The notes under the pieces were generated by a model. It was not told the origin of the DNA. It made no database searches and saw only the letters and a program-made list of their open reading frames with translations. The translations under genes and the position numbers were made by a program. From positions 3,023,273-3,087,272 of the forward strand of contig NZ_MU158698.1 of assembly GCF_015210005.1 (NCBI RefSeq): a DNA stretch of 64,000 nucleotides. The letters are read 5' to 3'. Positions 1 through 9,335 of the stretch are shown piece after piece; the first letter of the stretch is position 1; every line of letters starts with the position of its first letter. The stretch comes from Sphingobacterium hungaricum. Its GTDB lineage: Bacteria; Bacteroidota; Bacteroidia; Sphingobacteriales; Sphingobacteriaceae.

Positions 1-233
1 ATGTGTTCAACGTAGGTAACTTATTTAATTCAGATTGGGGAGTTTATAAAACTGCCAACACTGCAATTTTAAGACCGATGAATACTTCGGCATTAACTCC
101 AGATGGAACGACTAAACCAACTTTCAACATCGGTTATGCTAACGGCGATGCAATGAAATCTACGTCGTTTACAAATGAGTCTATTACTTCAACATATTAC
201 ATGCAATTTGGAGTTAGAATTAATTTCAAATAA
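1..233 (+). CDS. TonB-dependent receptor, C-terminal fragment (cut by window start)
   Basis: Only the last 76 or so residues are in the window; the reading frame is open at the left edge. They match the C-terminus of the full receptor at 524-3808 almost residue for residue (NWGVYKTAN / DWGVYKTAN, PTFNIGYANG, STYYMQFGVR). They end in the aromatic, beta-strand type terminus (FGVRINFK) of an outer-membrane barrel. The protein is therefore the end of an Oar-like TonB-dependent outer-membrane receptor, the upstream member of a tandem duplicate pair. A strong terminator follows at 285. The ligand is unknown. The apparent GTG at position 3 is only an internal codon, not the true start. Confidence 0.88.
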   Translation, partial: VFNVGNLFNSDWGVYKTANTAILRPMNTSALTPDGTTKPTFNIGYANGDAMKSTSFTNESITSTYYMQFGVRINFK

Positions 234-284
234 GCTATAATCAAAAAGAAGCTTTTCTCTAAAAGCTAAACTTTTTTTCCACAT

Positions 285-313
285 AAAGCCTCGGACTTGT
301 CCGGGGCTTTTTT
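285..313 (+). terminator. Rho-independent terminator after the truncated receptor
   Basis: GC-rich hairpin (AAAGCCTCGGA, short loop, TCCGGGGCTTT) followed by a T run, 52 bases after the stop codon. It separates the two tandem receptor genes into two transcription units. Confidence 0.85.
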
Positions 314-491
314 GTTTTCAGAAATAAAATATCAATTTGATTACTAATATTTCTATATGAAATAGTTTGTTATTTTTTAAGAATATTATTTTAGTAAAAG
401 TAAGTGTTATTTTATGTGTAATTAACTTAAAATAAGTTAGTTATCAACATTAGATTATTGTTAAGTTGCTGAGCTTATTACAAACTATACC

Positions 492-499
492 TAGCTTTG
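492..499 (+). promoter_or_regulatory. Bacteroidota-type -7 box for the receptor gene
   Basis: TAGCTTTG matches the TAnnTTTG consensus of the Bacteroidota primary sigma factor and lies 25 bases before the ATG at 524. A TTG at 466-468 could act as the -33 element, but the 23-base spacer is long. Confidence 0.5.
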
Positions 500-523
500 T
501 AGTACTAATTAACAACTAATTGA

Positions 524-3500
524 ATGAAAAAAATACTTTTACTATTCTTCGCTTTAATGGGTGTAACAATTCTTGTGAATGCTCAAATTACTACAGGAAA
601 TCTTTCGGGATCAGTAAGCGACCATTTGGGAGTTCCAATTGAACAGGCTACTATTCGTGCAACGCATTTGCCGACCGGAACTGTTTATACAATTTCGTCC
701 AACGCTACAGGACGATTTAATTTGGCCAACTTAAGGGTGGGAGGGCCTTATAAAGTTGACATCTCCTATGTAGGAAAAGAACCTTTGGTTTATAATGACG
801 TATATATCCAATTATCTCAGCCTTATCTGCTAAATGCTATTTTCGGTGATAGCAACACAGCAATTGAAGTTGTTACCGTGACTGGTCATTTGTCAAATAC
901 ACAAAAGAACGGGACTTCTACTGTCATAAATCGAACGCAGATTGCCAACCTGCCTTCCATATCCAGAAGCGTCAATGATTTTACGCGATTAACGCCTCAA
1001 GCTAATGGAACGTCGATTGGAGGAGGAAATTATCGGTCGAATAACTTTTCTGTCGATGGAGCGAATTTTAACAACCAATTTGGCATCGGGCAGAATATTC
1101 CGGCAAACGGCTCGCCAATATCCATCGATGCGATTGAACAAATTGTAGTCAATTTAACGCCGTTCGACGTTCGTGAATCTGGGTTTACTGGTGCTGCAGT
1201 AAATGCTGTAACCCGATCAGGAACAAACAATTTTTTTGGATCGGCTTTTTATGCTGGTCGATCGGATAATCAGCAAGGAACTCGAGTAGAAGATGTTTCT
1301 GTACCTTTTAGCAAATTACAAGAAAAGCAATATGGTTTTAGTTTGGGAGGACCAATTATCAAAAACAAACTCTTTTTCTTCGTCAATTTAGAACAAAATA
1401 AAACGCTTACTCCAGGACCAACGAAAATTGCTTCTATTAATGAGTCGGATTATGGAACTGAAACTTATTTTGCCCGACCAACTGAAAAGTTTTTGAATGA
1501 GGTAAGTAGTTATTTAATCAATTCGTATGGTTACGATCCAGGTCCATATCAAGGTTATTCTAACAATAGTAATAATGATAAAATATTTGCTAAAATTGAT
1601 TGGAACATATCAGACAATCATAAAATTAATTTCAGGTACAATCAAGTTTTAGCTAAGACACCTCAAACAATTAGTAGTTCTTTTACGGGATCTGGTATAA
1701 ACAGTACTGGATTAAGCAGAACTGGTGACAATACCATACATTTTAGCAATTCAAATTATTACCAAGAAACAAACTTGTTTTCGGCTGTTGCTGAATATAC
1801 CGGTTTATGGGGAAATACCAATAATACGGTACGGCTTTCTTACGTCAACCAAAATGAACCACGTTCTTATGATGGTGGTGAATTTCCTTTAGTGGATATC
1901 AAACAAGATGAAAATATTATCACAACTTTTGGTACAGAACCATTTTCCTATGGTAATCTGCGCGATGTGGAAACTTGGACAGCTTATTGGGATGGAAAGT
2001 ACTCCATCGGAAAGAATGATTTTACTTACGGGGCTCAATTTGAAACCAGCACCACTAAAAATGGATTTATGCGATTCGGAACTGGCTATTATCTATATAA
2101 TTCTTGGGATGATTTTGTAAATGGCACGCGGGCTGCAAATTATGTGATTACCTATTCGTTAAATCCAGATGGGTCGCAGGCTTTTCCTTCGTTCAAATTC
2201 AATCAACTTTCTTTCCTTTTGCAAGATCAATACACTTTTAATGATAGATTTAAATTAACTGGGGGATTACGTTTGGAAGTTCCGATGTATCCAAGTGTTC
2301 CAGAAATGCAAACACATCCAATGGTTGCTGAATTGGAGTTTGCTGATGGCTTAAAATTAAATACAGGTGCCATGCCCAAAGCTAGCGTGATGGTTTCTCC
2401 AAGGATTGGATTTAATTATGATGCTTTGGGAGATCGCTCGTTGATTTTACGTGGTGGAACTGGAATTTTTACTGGCCGTATTCCTTTTGTTTGGATCGTT
2501 GCACAATCAGGCGATGCCGGAATGCTTCAAGCAACTCAAATATTTACAGGAGCAGACGTGCCAGCTTTTAGTCCCGACATTAAAGCCAATATTCCTTCGA
2601 CATTGCCTGCTGCAGGAACATTTATTCCATCTTCTATTTCAGCGATGGATGAAAATTTAAAATTCCCATCCACATGGAAATCAAGTTTTGCGGTTGACTA
2701 TAAATTGCCTTGGTGGGATTTGCAGGCAAGTGTTGAAGCCATCTACGATAAAGACATTAATGCTGTTGTGGCAAAAAATGTAAATTTAGTTGATCCAACC
2801 CCAATGAATATCCCAGGTTACAATGACCATCGAATGATTTATCCAAATGCAACCGCAGAAAAATACATTTATTCATTAACTTCTGCGGGGCAAGTTTCCG
2901 AAACGGGTACGAATTCATTTGTGCCTACTTACATGACTAATGCGGAAGGTGGACATTATTGGTCAGTGACTTTGCAGTTGCAAAAAGCATTTGACAAAGG
3001 ATTTTCTGGATCCATTGCCTACACAAAATCTGGAGCTCAAAACTATGGCGATGGCTCAGGTGACCAAATAGCTAATTTATGGTCGATTCCTCCAAATTCA
3101 AGTGGAAATTCAAACAATCCTTCACTAGGTTACACCACAAACGTACTGCCTGATCGTGTTGTTGGATATGTGTCGTATGAAAATGCTTGGATAGCAAAAT
3201 TAAAAACATCTGCAACACTGACTTATTCCGGTTCTACATCTGGAAGAGTATCATATATGTATAGCTCAGATTTCAATCGTGACGGTAATACGAATGACTT
3301 AATTTATATTCCAAATGACCCAAGTGAAATCACATTTGTAAATGTCTCATCATCTAGCGCGGCGAATTATGGTGGAATTGCATATACAGCGCAGGAACAA
3401 TCGGATATGTTCTTTGATTTAATTGAAAGTGATAAATATTTAAGTTCAAGAAAAGGTCAATATGTTGAACGAAATGGAGGTATTTTACCTTGGCGTAATC

Positions 3501-3808
3501 AAATTGATTTGAATTTAACACAAGAAATCTTACATAACATTGCTGGTAAAAATAATTCGCTTGAAGTATTTTGGAATGTTTTCAATATTGGCAATTTATT
3601 GAATCCAAATTGGGGAGTGTACAAAACTGCTAATGTCTCGCTATTAAGACCTCAAAATGTTTCATCCATAAATCCAGATGGAACGGTTGTCCCAACCTTT
3701 AATATTGGATATGCTAATGGTGCCGCAATGAGTGCAACAAATTATACTACAGCATCCATTTCTTCAACTTACTACATGCAATTTGGTGTCAGAGTAAATT
3801 TCAGATAA
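524..3808 (+). CDS. Oar-like TonB-dependent outer-membrane receptor with carboxypeptidase regulatory-like domain
   Basis: 1094 residues. An N-terminal signal peptide (residues 1-20, ending VNAQ) is followed by a carboxypeptidase-regulatory-like beta-sandwich domain (about 24-110, start GNLSGSVSDHLGVP). Next come a TonB plug (about 115-240, with RSVNDFTRLTPQ and NFSVDGANFNNQFG) and a long 22-strand-type barrel ending in FGVRVNFR. This is the architecture of Oar-family receptors, which take up or export large substrates through the outer membrane using TonB energy. No SusD partner lies beside it, unlike the pair at 23.7-28.3 kb. It is a tandem paralogue of the truncated upstream gene. Substrate unknown; family assignment is secure. 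Confidence 0.9.
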   Translation: MKKILLLFFALMGVTILVNAQITTGNLSGSVSDHLGVPIEQATIRATHLPTGTVYTISSNATGRFNLANLRVGGPYKVDISYVGKEPLVYNDVYIQLSQPYLLNAIFGDSNTAIEVVTVTGHLSNTQKNGTSTVINRTQIANLPSISRSVNDFTRLTPQANGTSIGGGNYRSNNFSVDGANFNNQFGIGQNIPANGSPISIDAIEQIVVNLTPFDVRESGFTGAAVNAVTRSGTNNFFGSAFYAGRSDNQQGTRVEDVSVPFSKLQEKQYGFSLGGPIIKNKLFFFVNLEQNKTLTPGPTKIASINESDYGTETYFARPTEKFLNEVSSYLINSYGYDPGPYQGYSNNSNNDKIFAKIDWNISDNHKINFRYNQVLAKTPQTISSSFTGSGINSTGLSRTGDNTIHFSNSNYYQETNLFSAVAEYTGLWGNTNNTVRLSYVNQNEPRSYDGGEFPLVDIKQDENIITTFGTEPFSYGNLRDVETWTAYWDGKYSIGKNDFTYGAQFETSTTKNGFMRFGTGYYLYNSWDDFVNGTRAANYVITYSLNPDGSQAFPSFKFNQLSFLLQDQYTFNDRFKLTGGLRLEVPMYPSVPEMQTHPMVAELEFADGLKLNTGAMPKASVMVSPRIGFNYDALGDRSLILRGGTGIFTGRIPFVWIVAQSGDAGMLQATQIFTGADVPAFSPDIKANIPSTLPAAGTFIPSSISAMDENLKFPSTWKSSFAVDYKLPWWDLQASVEAIYDKDINAVVAKNVNLVDPTPMNIPGYNDHRMIYPNATAEKYIYSLTSAGQVSETGTNSFVPTYMTNAEGGHYWSVTLQLQKAFDKGFSGSIAYTKSGAQNYGDGSGDQIANLWSIPPNSSGNSNNPSLGYTTNVLPDRVVGYVSYENAWIAKLKTSATLTYSGSTSGRVSYMYSSDFNRDGNTNDLIYIPNDPSEITFVNVSSSSAANYGGIAYTAQEQSDMFFDLIESDKYLSSRKGQYVERNGGILPWRNQIDLNLTQEILHNIAGKNNSLEVFWNVFNIGNLLNPNWGVYKTANVSLLRPQNVSSINPDGTVVPTFNIGYANGAAMSATNYTTASISSTYYMQFGVRVNFR

Positions 3809-3846
3809 GATTTCTTTTCTCTTGGCAGAAAGAGAAATTTCTTAAA

Positions 3847-3880
3847 CACAAAAGCCACGATTCGTTCGTGGCTTTTGTTT
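3847..3880. terminator. Bidirectional terminator between the receptor and the LOG family gene
   Basis: Hairpin with arms AAAAGCCACGA and TCGTGGCTTTT, flanked by A-rich and T-rich tracts on the two sides. It can end both the rightward receptor transcript and the leftward LOG-family transcript, whose stop codon touches it. Confidence 0.85.
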
Positions 3881-4584
3881 TAGAAATTTGGTTTCAACAA
3901 GTACTTATCGTAGAACCTAAAGATATGTTCAACAGCATCTTCGGGCGTATCCACAATTCGATAAAGATTTAAATCTTCTTCCGAAATATTTCCATGTGAA
4001 AGCATGGTGTTCTTAATCCAGTCGATCAATCCGCCCCAATAACCAGAACCGACCAAAACAATTGGGAAACGCGCAATCTTACCGGTTTGGATTAAGGTAA
4101 TTGCTTCGAACAATTCATCCATTGTTCCAAATCCTCCTGGCATCACAATGTATCCCTGAGAATACTTCATAAACATTACCTTGCGGACAAAGAAATAATT
4201 AAATTCCAACAGCTTATCGCGATCAATGTATCGGTTATGGAATTGTTCAAATGGAAGGTCTATATTCAGGCCAACAGATTTTCCTCCAGCTTCATACGCA
4301 CCTTTATTGGCGGCTTCCATAATACCAGGGCCTCCTCCAGAAATCACGCCATATCCCTTTTCAGCTAATAAGCGGGCGATTTCAACCGTCAGTAAATAAC
4401 TTGGATGATCTTCTGCTGTACGCGCTGAGCCAAAGATGGAAACACAAGGGCCAATCTTTGCTAATTTTTCAAATCCGTCGACGAATTCCGACATGATCTT
4501 AAAGATCTGCCAAGAGTCTTTTACTTTTATTTCCTGCCAAGTTTTATTGGCAAATGAATTTCTTATTCTATCTTCTTTAATCAT
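3880..4584 (-). CDS. LOG family protein (TIGR00730 Rossmann fold; nucleotide 5'-monophosphate phosphoribohydrolase-like)
   Basis: 234 residues, the usual LOG length plus a short N-terminal extension. The two family signatures are clear: SGGGPGIMEAANKGA at about residues 82-96 and MPGGFGTMDELFE at about 148-160, which form the nucleotide-binding and catalytic site (Glu in GTxxE). LOG proteins hydrolyse nucleoside 5'-monophosphates to base and ribose 5-phosphate; in plants and some bacteria they make cytokinins. In bacteria most members are general nucleotide-salvage enzymes. The gene is divergent from recR. The exact nucleotide substrate cannot be read from sequence. Confidence 0.9.
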   Translation of the reverse strand: MIKEDRIRNSFANKTWQEIKVKDSWQIFKIMSEFVDGFEKLAKIGPCVSIFGSARTAEDHPSYLLTVEIARLLAEKGYGVISGGGPGIMEAANKGAYEAGGKSVGLNIDLPFEQFHNRYIDRDKLLEFNYFFVRKVMFMKYSQGYIVMPGGFGTMDELFEAITLIQTGKIARFPIVLVGSGYWGGLIDWIKNTMLSHGNISEEDLNLYRIVDTPEDAVEHIFRFYDKYLLKPNF

Positions 4585-4686
4585 ATATTTTGACGATTAG
4601 GTTTACAAGATAATCAAATTATCGGGTAAAGGAAATAGGCCGATTGCTAAAAATGCGTCAATTCCTTTTATTTCTTTGAAGTATGT

Positions 4687-4694
4687 TATATTTG
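4687..4694 (+). promoter_or_regulatory. -7 box for recR
   Basis: TATATTTG, a perfect TAnnTTTG match, 22 bases before the recR ATG at 4716. No convincing TTTG is found at the ideal spacing upstream. Confidence 0.5.
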
Positions 4695-4715
4695 TAAACG
4701 ATTTAATTTTATTGC

Positions 4716-5330
4716 ATGCATTTCTCTTCCAAATTATTAGAACAAGCTGTAGATGAGTTTGGCAGACTTCCCGGAATTGGCCGTAAAACAGCCTTACGCT
4801 TAGTTTTGCACTTGCTCAATCAACCTGATGCCGATGTCAATCGCTTCACAGCTTCTTTGAATAATTTGAAAGAACATATTAAATACTGCAAGACCTGTTT
4901 TAATATTTCTGACCTCGAAACCTGTGAGATCTGTGCGACGGCCAAAAGGGATCATGGATTGATCTGCGTAGTTGAAGATACGCGTGATGTGATGGCCATC
5001 GAAAATACGAATCAATACAATGGTGTCTATCACGTATTGGGTGGATTAATTTCGCCAATGGATGGTGTCGGACCTTCCGATCTTAAAATCGATGCTTTGG
5101 TCGAGAGAATGAGAAATGAAAAGGTTTCTGAAGTGATCCTAGCTTTAAGCGCCACGATGGAAGGTGACACAACTATTTTCTATTTGTACAGAAAGCTAAA
5201 AGAGTTCAACATTCACATCAGTACCATCGCACGTGGAATTGCATTTGGTGGTGAACTAGAGTATGTAGATGAAATCACATTGGGCAGGTCCATTGCTACT
5301 CGGGTTCCTTACGAAAGGAATGTAGGGTAA
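4716..5330 (+). CDS. recR: Recombination mediator RecR
   Basis: 204 residues, full length. The N-terminal helix-hairpin-helix ([12 protein letters not shown], residues 18-29) is followed by a C4 zinc finger (Cys58, Cys61, Cys70, Cys73). A Toprim domain comes next, with ICVVEDTRD and the E/DxD-type acidic residues, and then the C-terminal Walker-like region ([11 protein letters not shown]). RecR works with RecF and RecO to load RecA on SSB-coated single-stranded gaps during recombinational repair. It is a single gene here with its own promoter, convergent with the lipoprotein gene that ends 10 bases away. Confidence 0.97.
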   Translation: MHFSSKLLEQAVDEFGRLPGIGRKTALRLVLHLLNQPDADVNRFTASLNNLKEHIKYCKTCFNISDLETCEICATAKRDHGLICVVEDTRDVMAIENTNQYNGVYHVLGGLISPMDGVGPSDLKIDALVERMRNEKVSEVILALSATMEGDTTIFYLYRKLKEFNIHISTIARGIAFGGELEYVDEITLGRSIATRVPYERNVG

Positions 5331-5340
5331 GAACAAAACC

Positions 5341-5805
5341 CTATGGTTTTTTTGTAAAATATAAGGTGTTCTCCGTCACTTCATCATTTTGACTTTCGTC
5401 GTTTGCGTTGAGATCAAATAAGACTAAGCTAGTTTTCGTCATGGATAAAATCTCATAAGCTTCTTCGCCTTCATATTCAGATATTAAATTCAGCCGCTTG
5501 CCGTCCGCTGACACAGTGTATGAACCATTATCCATTTGAAGAATAATCAAGGTTATTACATAGTTTCCGTTATTATCAAAGTTGTATACGATTTCCCCCA
5601 ATTCAGGTGTAATTTTAGTATCCTCCACAGATCCGTTTGGATGCGTGATTTTCTTTGCCGTGTAATCCCATTTCCATTTACCTTCTATACCCGTTCCTTG
5701 TTCGCCAGTCCCTGTTAATGTATTCGGCATGATGTAAGAATCATCTGAACAAGAAACGACGGAGACCAACAGCAAGACTAAAAAAAATAGATTGCTTAAT
5801 TTCAT
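5341..5805 (-). CDS. Lipocalin-like lipoprotein of unknown function
   Basis: 154 residues. The N-terminus is a lipoprotein signal peptide with lipobox (VVSC, Cys19). The mature part starts with a low-complexity linker, then GxWxWD (IEGKWKWDYTAK), typical of the first strand of lipocalin-like barrels common in Bacteroidota. The rest alternates beta-strands (YNFDNNGNYVITL, YTVSADGKRLNL, LVLFDLN). It is probably anchored in the outer or inner membrane. No function or ligand can be assigned. It is transcribed convergently with recR. Confidence 0.75.
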   Translation of the reverse strand: MKLSNLFFLVLLLVSVVSCSDDSYIMPNTLTGTGEQGTGIEGKWKWDYTAKKITHPNGSVEDTKITPELGEIVYNFDNNGNYVITLIILQMDNGSYTVSADGKRLNLISEYEGEEAYEILSMTKTSLVLFDLNANDESQNDEVTENTLYFTKKP

Positions 5806-5984
5806 AATTTAAGAAATTAGTTAATATGTAAATTATTGCAAAAATAAGTAAATTATTGAAATGCATTAAAGGTATTGCTTGTAGATATTAATCTACACGA
5901 TCAATAATGTTCCTGCTTATTCGCTAAAAATAGAAGAAAATCGAAACCAATGAACAAATCAATAATTCTTGATGTTATTGAAGT

Positions 5985-8483
5985 ATGCCATCTTTAGAAA
6001 AATACAACAAGAAGCGAGATTTTAAAGCGACTTCCGAACCAGAAGGGAAAGAAGCTGTCGGTAAATCCAAATTTAGATTCGTGGTGCAGCGCCATGATGC
6101 TTCACGCTTGCATTATGATTTGCGGCTGGAAATAGGCGGTGTTCTAAAATCATGGGCAGTGCCTAAAGGACCATCATTGAATCCCAAAGACAAAAGGCTC
6201 GCCGTGATGACTGAAGACCATCCGTTAAAATACTTGACTTTTAAAGGAGAAATTCCCAAAGGAAATTATGGTTACGGAACCATGAGTATTTTTGATTCGG
6301 GCACGTTCAAACCTTTAGACAAACGGGCTGATGATGCCCAATTGCAAGAAGATTTAGAAAATGGATCTTTGAAATTTGTGCTTAATGGAAAGGTGCTTAA
6401 AGGTGAATTTGCTTTAGTGAAAATGAAATCTTCTGATGACAATGCTTGGCTATTGATCAAACACAAAGATAAATTCGCTGTGTCAGAGGGATATGATTCA
6501 GAAGATTTTGTGGATAAAGAAATTAAAGACTGGGGAAAACAATTTAAAGTTGCTAATAAAGGACGAAAAGTTTCAAAAAAAACAGCGAGTAAGTTAGAAA
6601 CCTCAACTCCTGATGAACAAGAAACTTCTGCAAAAAAAGACAATATTCATTCGCCCATGTTGGCAACGTTATCCGAACGTATTCCTGATGATGGAGAATG
6701 GATTTTCGAACAAAAACTAGATGGGTATCGCGCCATTGCGAGCATCGCAAAAAAGAAAGTGAGCTTAAAATCAAGAAATGAGTTATCTTTCGCAAAGCAA
6801 TTTCCTAGTATTTTAAAAGCTTTGGAAAGCATTCCCCATGAGGTGATTCTGGATGGAGAAATTGTAGCATTCGATAAAAACAAACAATCAAATTTTCAGA
6901 TTCTAAAAAGTGGAGAACCTTTACCTGCTAAATATCAGATTTATTATGTAGTGTTCGATATTCTTGCTTTGGATGGAAATGATTTGAGGGATTTTACTTT
7001 AGTTGAACGAAAAGAATTGTTGGAGCTGTTGCTGAGAAATAATCCACACCCTCAAATTCAGTTGCTGGAAAGTCTGGACATGACGATTGAAAAGGCATTG
7101 GCGAAAGCCAAAAAGCAAAAATGGGAGGGTATTATTGCCAAAGAAGCTTCAAGTCGGTATATTTCTGGAAAACGTTCTTCGCTCTGGCGAAAAATCAAAT
7201 TTCAACAAGCTCAGGAAGCTATTGTTGTCGGTTACACCAAACCACAGGCAGGAAGAAAGTATCTCGGGGCATTAGTGCTCGCTGTTTATGAACGGAAAGA
7301 GCTAGTTTACATCGGCAACTGCGGAACTGGATTTACAGATGCAATTTTAAAAGAAGTTTATGAAATCTTGAAGCCTCTGGAAATCAGCAAAAAACCGTTT
7401 AACAAGTCAATCGTAGTGGCAAATGAACGCAAAGTTATCTGGACAAAGCCCAAACTTGTAGCTGAAATTGAGTTTGCCGAATGGACGGCAGATCATCATA
7501 TGCGTCATCCCGTTTTTAAAGCAATTCGAGAAGATAAAAATCCTGAGGAAATCCATCGCGTAATTCCTGTGCGGGATGTGGTGAATGAGCGTGAGCTGGT
7601 TTTTGGGAAAAGGAAAGTGAAGTTGACCAATCAAAAGAAAGTGTATTGGCCCGATGACCATCTTTTAAAATCTGATTTGCTGAACTACTATGAGGCCATG
7701 GCTGAACTGATTTTGCCTTACCTAAAAGATAAGCCTATATCGATGAACCGCTTTCCGAATGGAATCGATGAACCCAGTTTTTTCCAAAAAGATTTGGACA
7801 CCAAAAACAGCCCTTCTTGGATCAAAACTGCTTCATTAACGTCAGAGAATACGGGGAAAACGATAGATTACTTGATCTGCAACGATGAAGCAACGTTGTT
7901 ATGGATGGCAAATTTGGGTTCGATTGAGATTAACCCTTGGCTTTCTAGTTATAAAAAGAAGCAGTTTCCAGATTTCGCTGTGTTGGATTTAGATCCAAAT
8001 GGGGTGGAGATGGAGAAAGTTGTTCAGGTTGCGCTCTTTGCTCATGAAATTCTGGAATCCATACAAGTTCCAAATTACGTTAAAACATCAGGCTCGGAGG
8101 GTCTTCATATCTATATTTATTTAGGTGCTCAATATGACTATGACGTTTCCCGAACATTTGTCCAGATGTTGGCTGAACTAATCAATGAACAATTTGAAGA
8201 TATCACCAGTGTTGAACGTTCTCCGAGCAAGCGCAAAGGAAAAATCTATTTGGATTATATGCAGAATAAAAAAGGTCAGACCATTGTCGCGCCATATTCT
8301 GTTCGCCCTAAACCGGGAGCTACAGTTTCTACTCCGTTAAATTGGGATGAGGTAAATACCGACCTTACAATTGCTCAGTTTACCATGCAAACCGTCGTCG
8401 AACGCGTTGGGAAAATAGCAGATCCCTGGCAAACGATTTTTGATGTGAAAGTGAATTTAAAGAAAGCTCTGGAAAAAATTTAG
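5985..8483 (+). CDS. ligD: ATP-dependent DNA ligase LigD (phosphoesterase-ligase-polymerase)
   Basis: 832 residues with the three LigD modules in the order 3'-phosphoesterase, ligase, polymerase. The phosphoesterase spans about 30-170, with QRHDASRLHYDLRLE and PKGNYGYG. The ATP-dependent ligase spans about 222-525; the adenylated lysine is Lys244 in EQKLDGYR, with downstream motif DGEIVAFD. The AEP-type primase/polymerase spans about 545-832 (YWPDDHLLKSDLL, LDLDPNG with the catalytic acidic pair, SGSEGLHIY). LigD seals double-strand breaks with Ku in bacterial non-homologous end joining. No ku gene is visible within 64 kb, so Ku must be elsewhere or absent. The polymerase module is C-terminal, as in Pseudomonas and many Bacteroidota, not N-terminal as in mycobacteria. 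Confidence 0.97.
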   Translation: MPSLEKYNKKRDFKATSEPEGKEAVGKSKFRFVVQRHDASRLHYDLRLEIGGVLKSWAVPKGPSLNPKDKRLAVMTEDHPLKYLTFKGEIPKGNYGYGTMSIFDSGTFKPLDKRADDAQLQEDLENGSLKFVLNGKVLKGEFALVKMKSSDDNAWLLIKHKDKFAVSEGYDSEDFVDKEIKDWGKQFKVANKGRKVSKKTASKLETSTPDEQETSAKKDNIHSPMLATLSERIPDDGEWIFEQKLDGYRAIASIAKKKVSLKSRNELSFAKQFPSILKALESIPHEVILDGEIVAFDKNKQSNFQILKSGEPLPAKYQIYYVVFDILALDGNDLRDFTLVERKELLELLLRNNPHPQIQLLESLDMTIEKALAKAKKQKWEGIIAKEASSRYISGKRSSLWRKIKFQQAQEAIVVGYTKPQAGRKYLGALVLAVYERKELVYIGNCGTGFTDAILKEVYEILKPLEISKKPFNKSIVVANERKVIWTKPKLVAEIEFAEWTADHHMRHPVFKAIREDKNPEEIHRVIPVRDVVNERELVFGKRKVKLTNQKKVYWPDDHLLKSDLLNYYEAMAELILPYLKDKPISMNRFPNGIDEPSFFQKDLDTKNSPSWIKTASLTSENTGKTIDYLICNDEATLLWMANLGSIEINPWLSSYKKKQFPDFAVLDLDPNGVEMEKVVQVALFAHEILESIQVPNYVKTSGSEGLHIYIYLGAQYDYDVSRTFVQMLAELINEQFEDITSVERSPSKRKGKIYLDYMQNKKGQTIVAPYSVRPKPGATVSTPLNWDEVNTDLTIAQFTMQTVVERVGKIADPWQTIFDVKVNLKKALEKI

Positions 8484-8822
8484 ATAACGCATAGTCAGCA
8501 GAAAGAATTTTTAATTTTGTGTAATCATTTTGGGATTAAGGATTTATCTCTAGGAAACTCTGCGCCATTCCGCGGATAACCTCTCCAAACAAAGACCACA
8601 GAGGACGCTGAGAAGGCACAGAAGGCACAGAGAAATTCAAAAAAAAATAGCGCTTTGATTGCGGTTCTATGCCTTGTCACTCTGAGTGAAACGAAGAGTC
8701 TGAAATTTAAGTCTTAGATTCTTCGCTGCGCTACCAATGACAGATTTAATAATGGCTAAGCCATATAGATATTGCTCCGTAGGAACTACCGCTTTGGAAC
8801 AAGATTAATTGATAAATATATG

Positions 8823-8870
8823 TGTGCCGTAGGTACGCTCCTTTTGGAAAAGGATTGTACCTACGGCACA
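8823..8870. repeat. Palindromic repeat, GTGCCGTAGGTAC arms
   Basis: Inverted repeat with 13-base arms GTGCCGTAGGTAC / GTACCTACGGCAC around a 22-base loop. The same core recurs at 8907-8921 as a compact GTGCCTACGGCAC palindrome and at 9001-9076 with a longer loop. Confidence 0.8.
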
Positions 8871-9000
8871 AAATATTTCGCTGGCTTTTATTTGCTACAA
8901 AGCGGTTGTGCCTACGGCACATTGAGTGGAAAATGTATTGCTTTTGAAATTGCTCCGTAGGAGCAAAATGTTTGTAGGAAACGGATAGGTAATAATAATA

Positions 9001-9076
9001 GCGTGCCGTAGGTACGCAACAATTTATTTTAAAGCTATATAAATCTTTTCGATTGGTTTGCGTACCTACCGCACGC
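9001..9076. repeat. Long-loop palindromic repeat, GCGTGCCGTAGGTACGCAA arms
   Basis: Arms at 9001-9019 and about 9058-9076 are inverted copies with one mismatch (CCGTAGG against CCTACCG), separated by a 38-base AT-rich loop. The unit is the same family as the palindromes at 8823 and 8907, giving a BIME-like cluster. Confidence 0.8.
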
Positions 9077-9335
9077 ATTTAATTCTCTTAACTATTTCTA
9101 CAAACATTCAGCCTCTAACGAGGCTTTAAAATAAAGTATAATCCAACCTCTATTCATTATACTTTACTGCGTTAGGAGTATAGTATTTAGACTTGGGCTG
9201 AACAGTCTTTCAGAATTTATTCCCCTTTCGGGAACTGTAGAATCATGCACACACGAAACGCATGTGTTAGCGAAAAATTAATACCCAGAAAGGTTTTTTA
9301 CTTTTTACTTTTGAACTTTTACTTTGAAAGGCTTT

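Larger units (their letters stand above)
8484..9335. repeat. Gene-free block of dispersed palindromic (REP-like) and low-complexity repeats
   Basis: No credible gene. In order it contains: a GAAGGCACA tandem at 8612-8630; an imperfect inverted pair at about 8673-8746 (TCACTCTGAGTGAAACGAAGA against TCTTCGCTGCGCTACCAATGA); several copies of a GTGCCGTAGGTACG palindrome module (8823-8870, 8907-8921, 8950-8963, 9001-9076); a GCCTC-TAAC-GAGGC hairpin at 9111-9124; an 11-bp inverted repeat TAAAGTATAAT (9132-9142) / ATTATACTTTA (9156-9166); and a tandem TTTTTACTTTTGAA repeat at 9299-9360. It looks like an accumulation site for intergenic mobile or structured repeats. The open frames here are only read-through of the palindromes. 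Confidence 0.8.

Noticed and set aside
8746..9078. 110-codon minus-strand frame (and a 62-codon plus-strand frame) across the repeat block
   Set aside because: The translation simply follows the palindromic repeats (repeated RRY/CRR words) and has no protein-like conservation.
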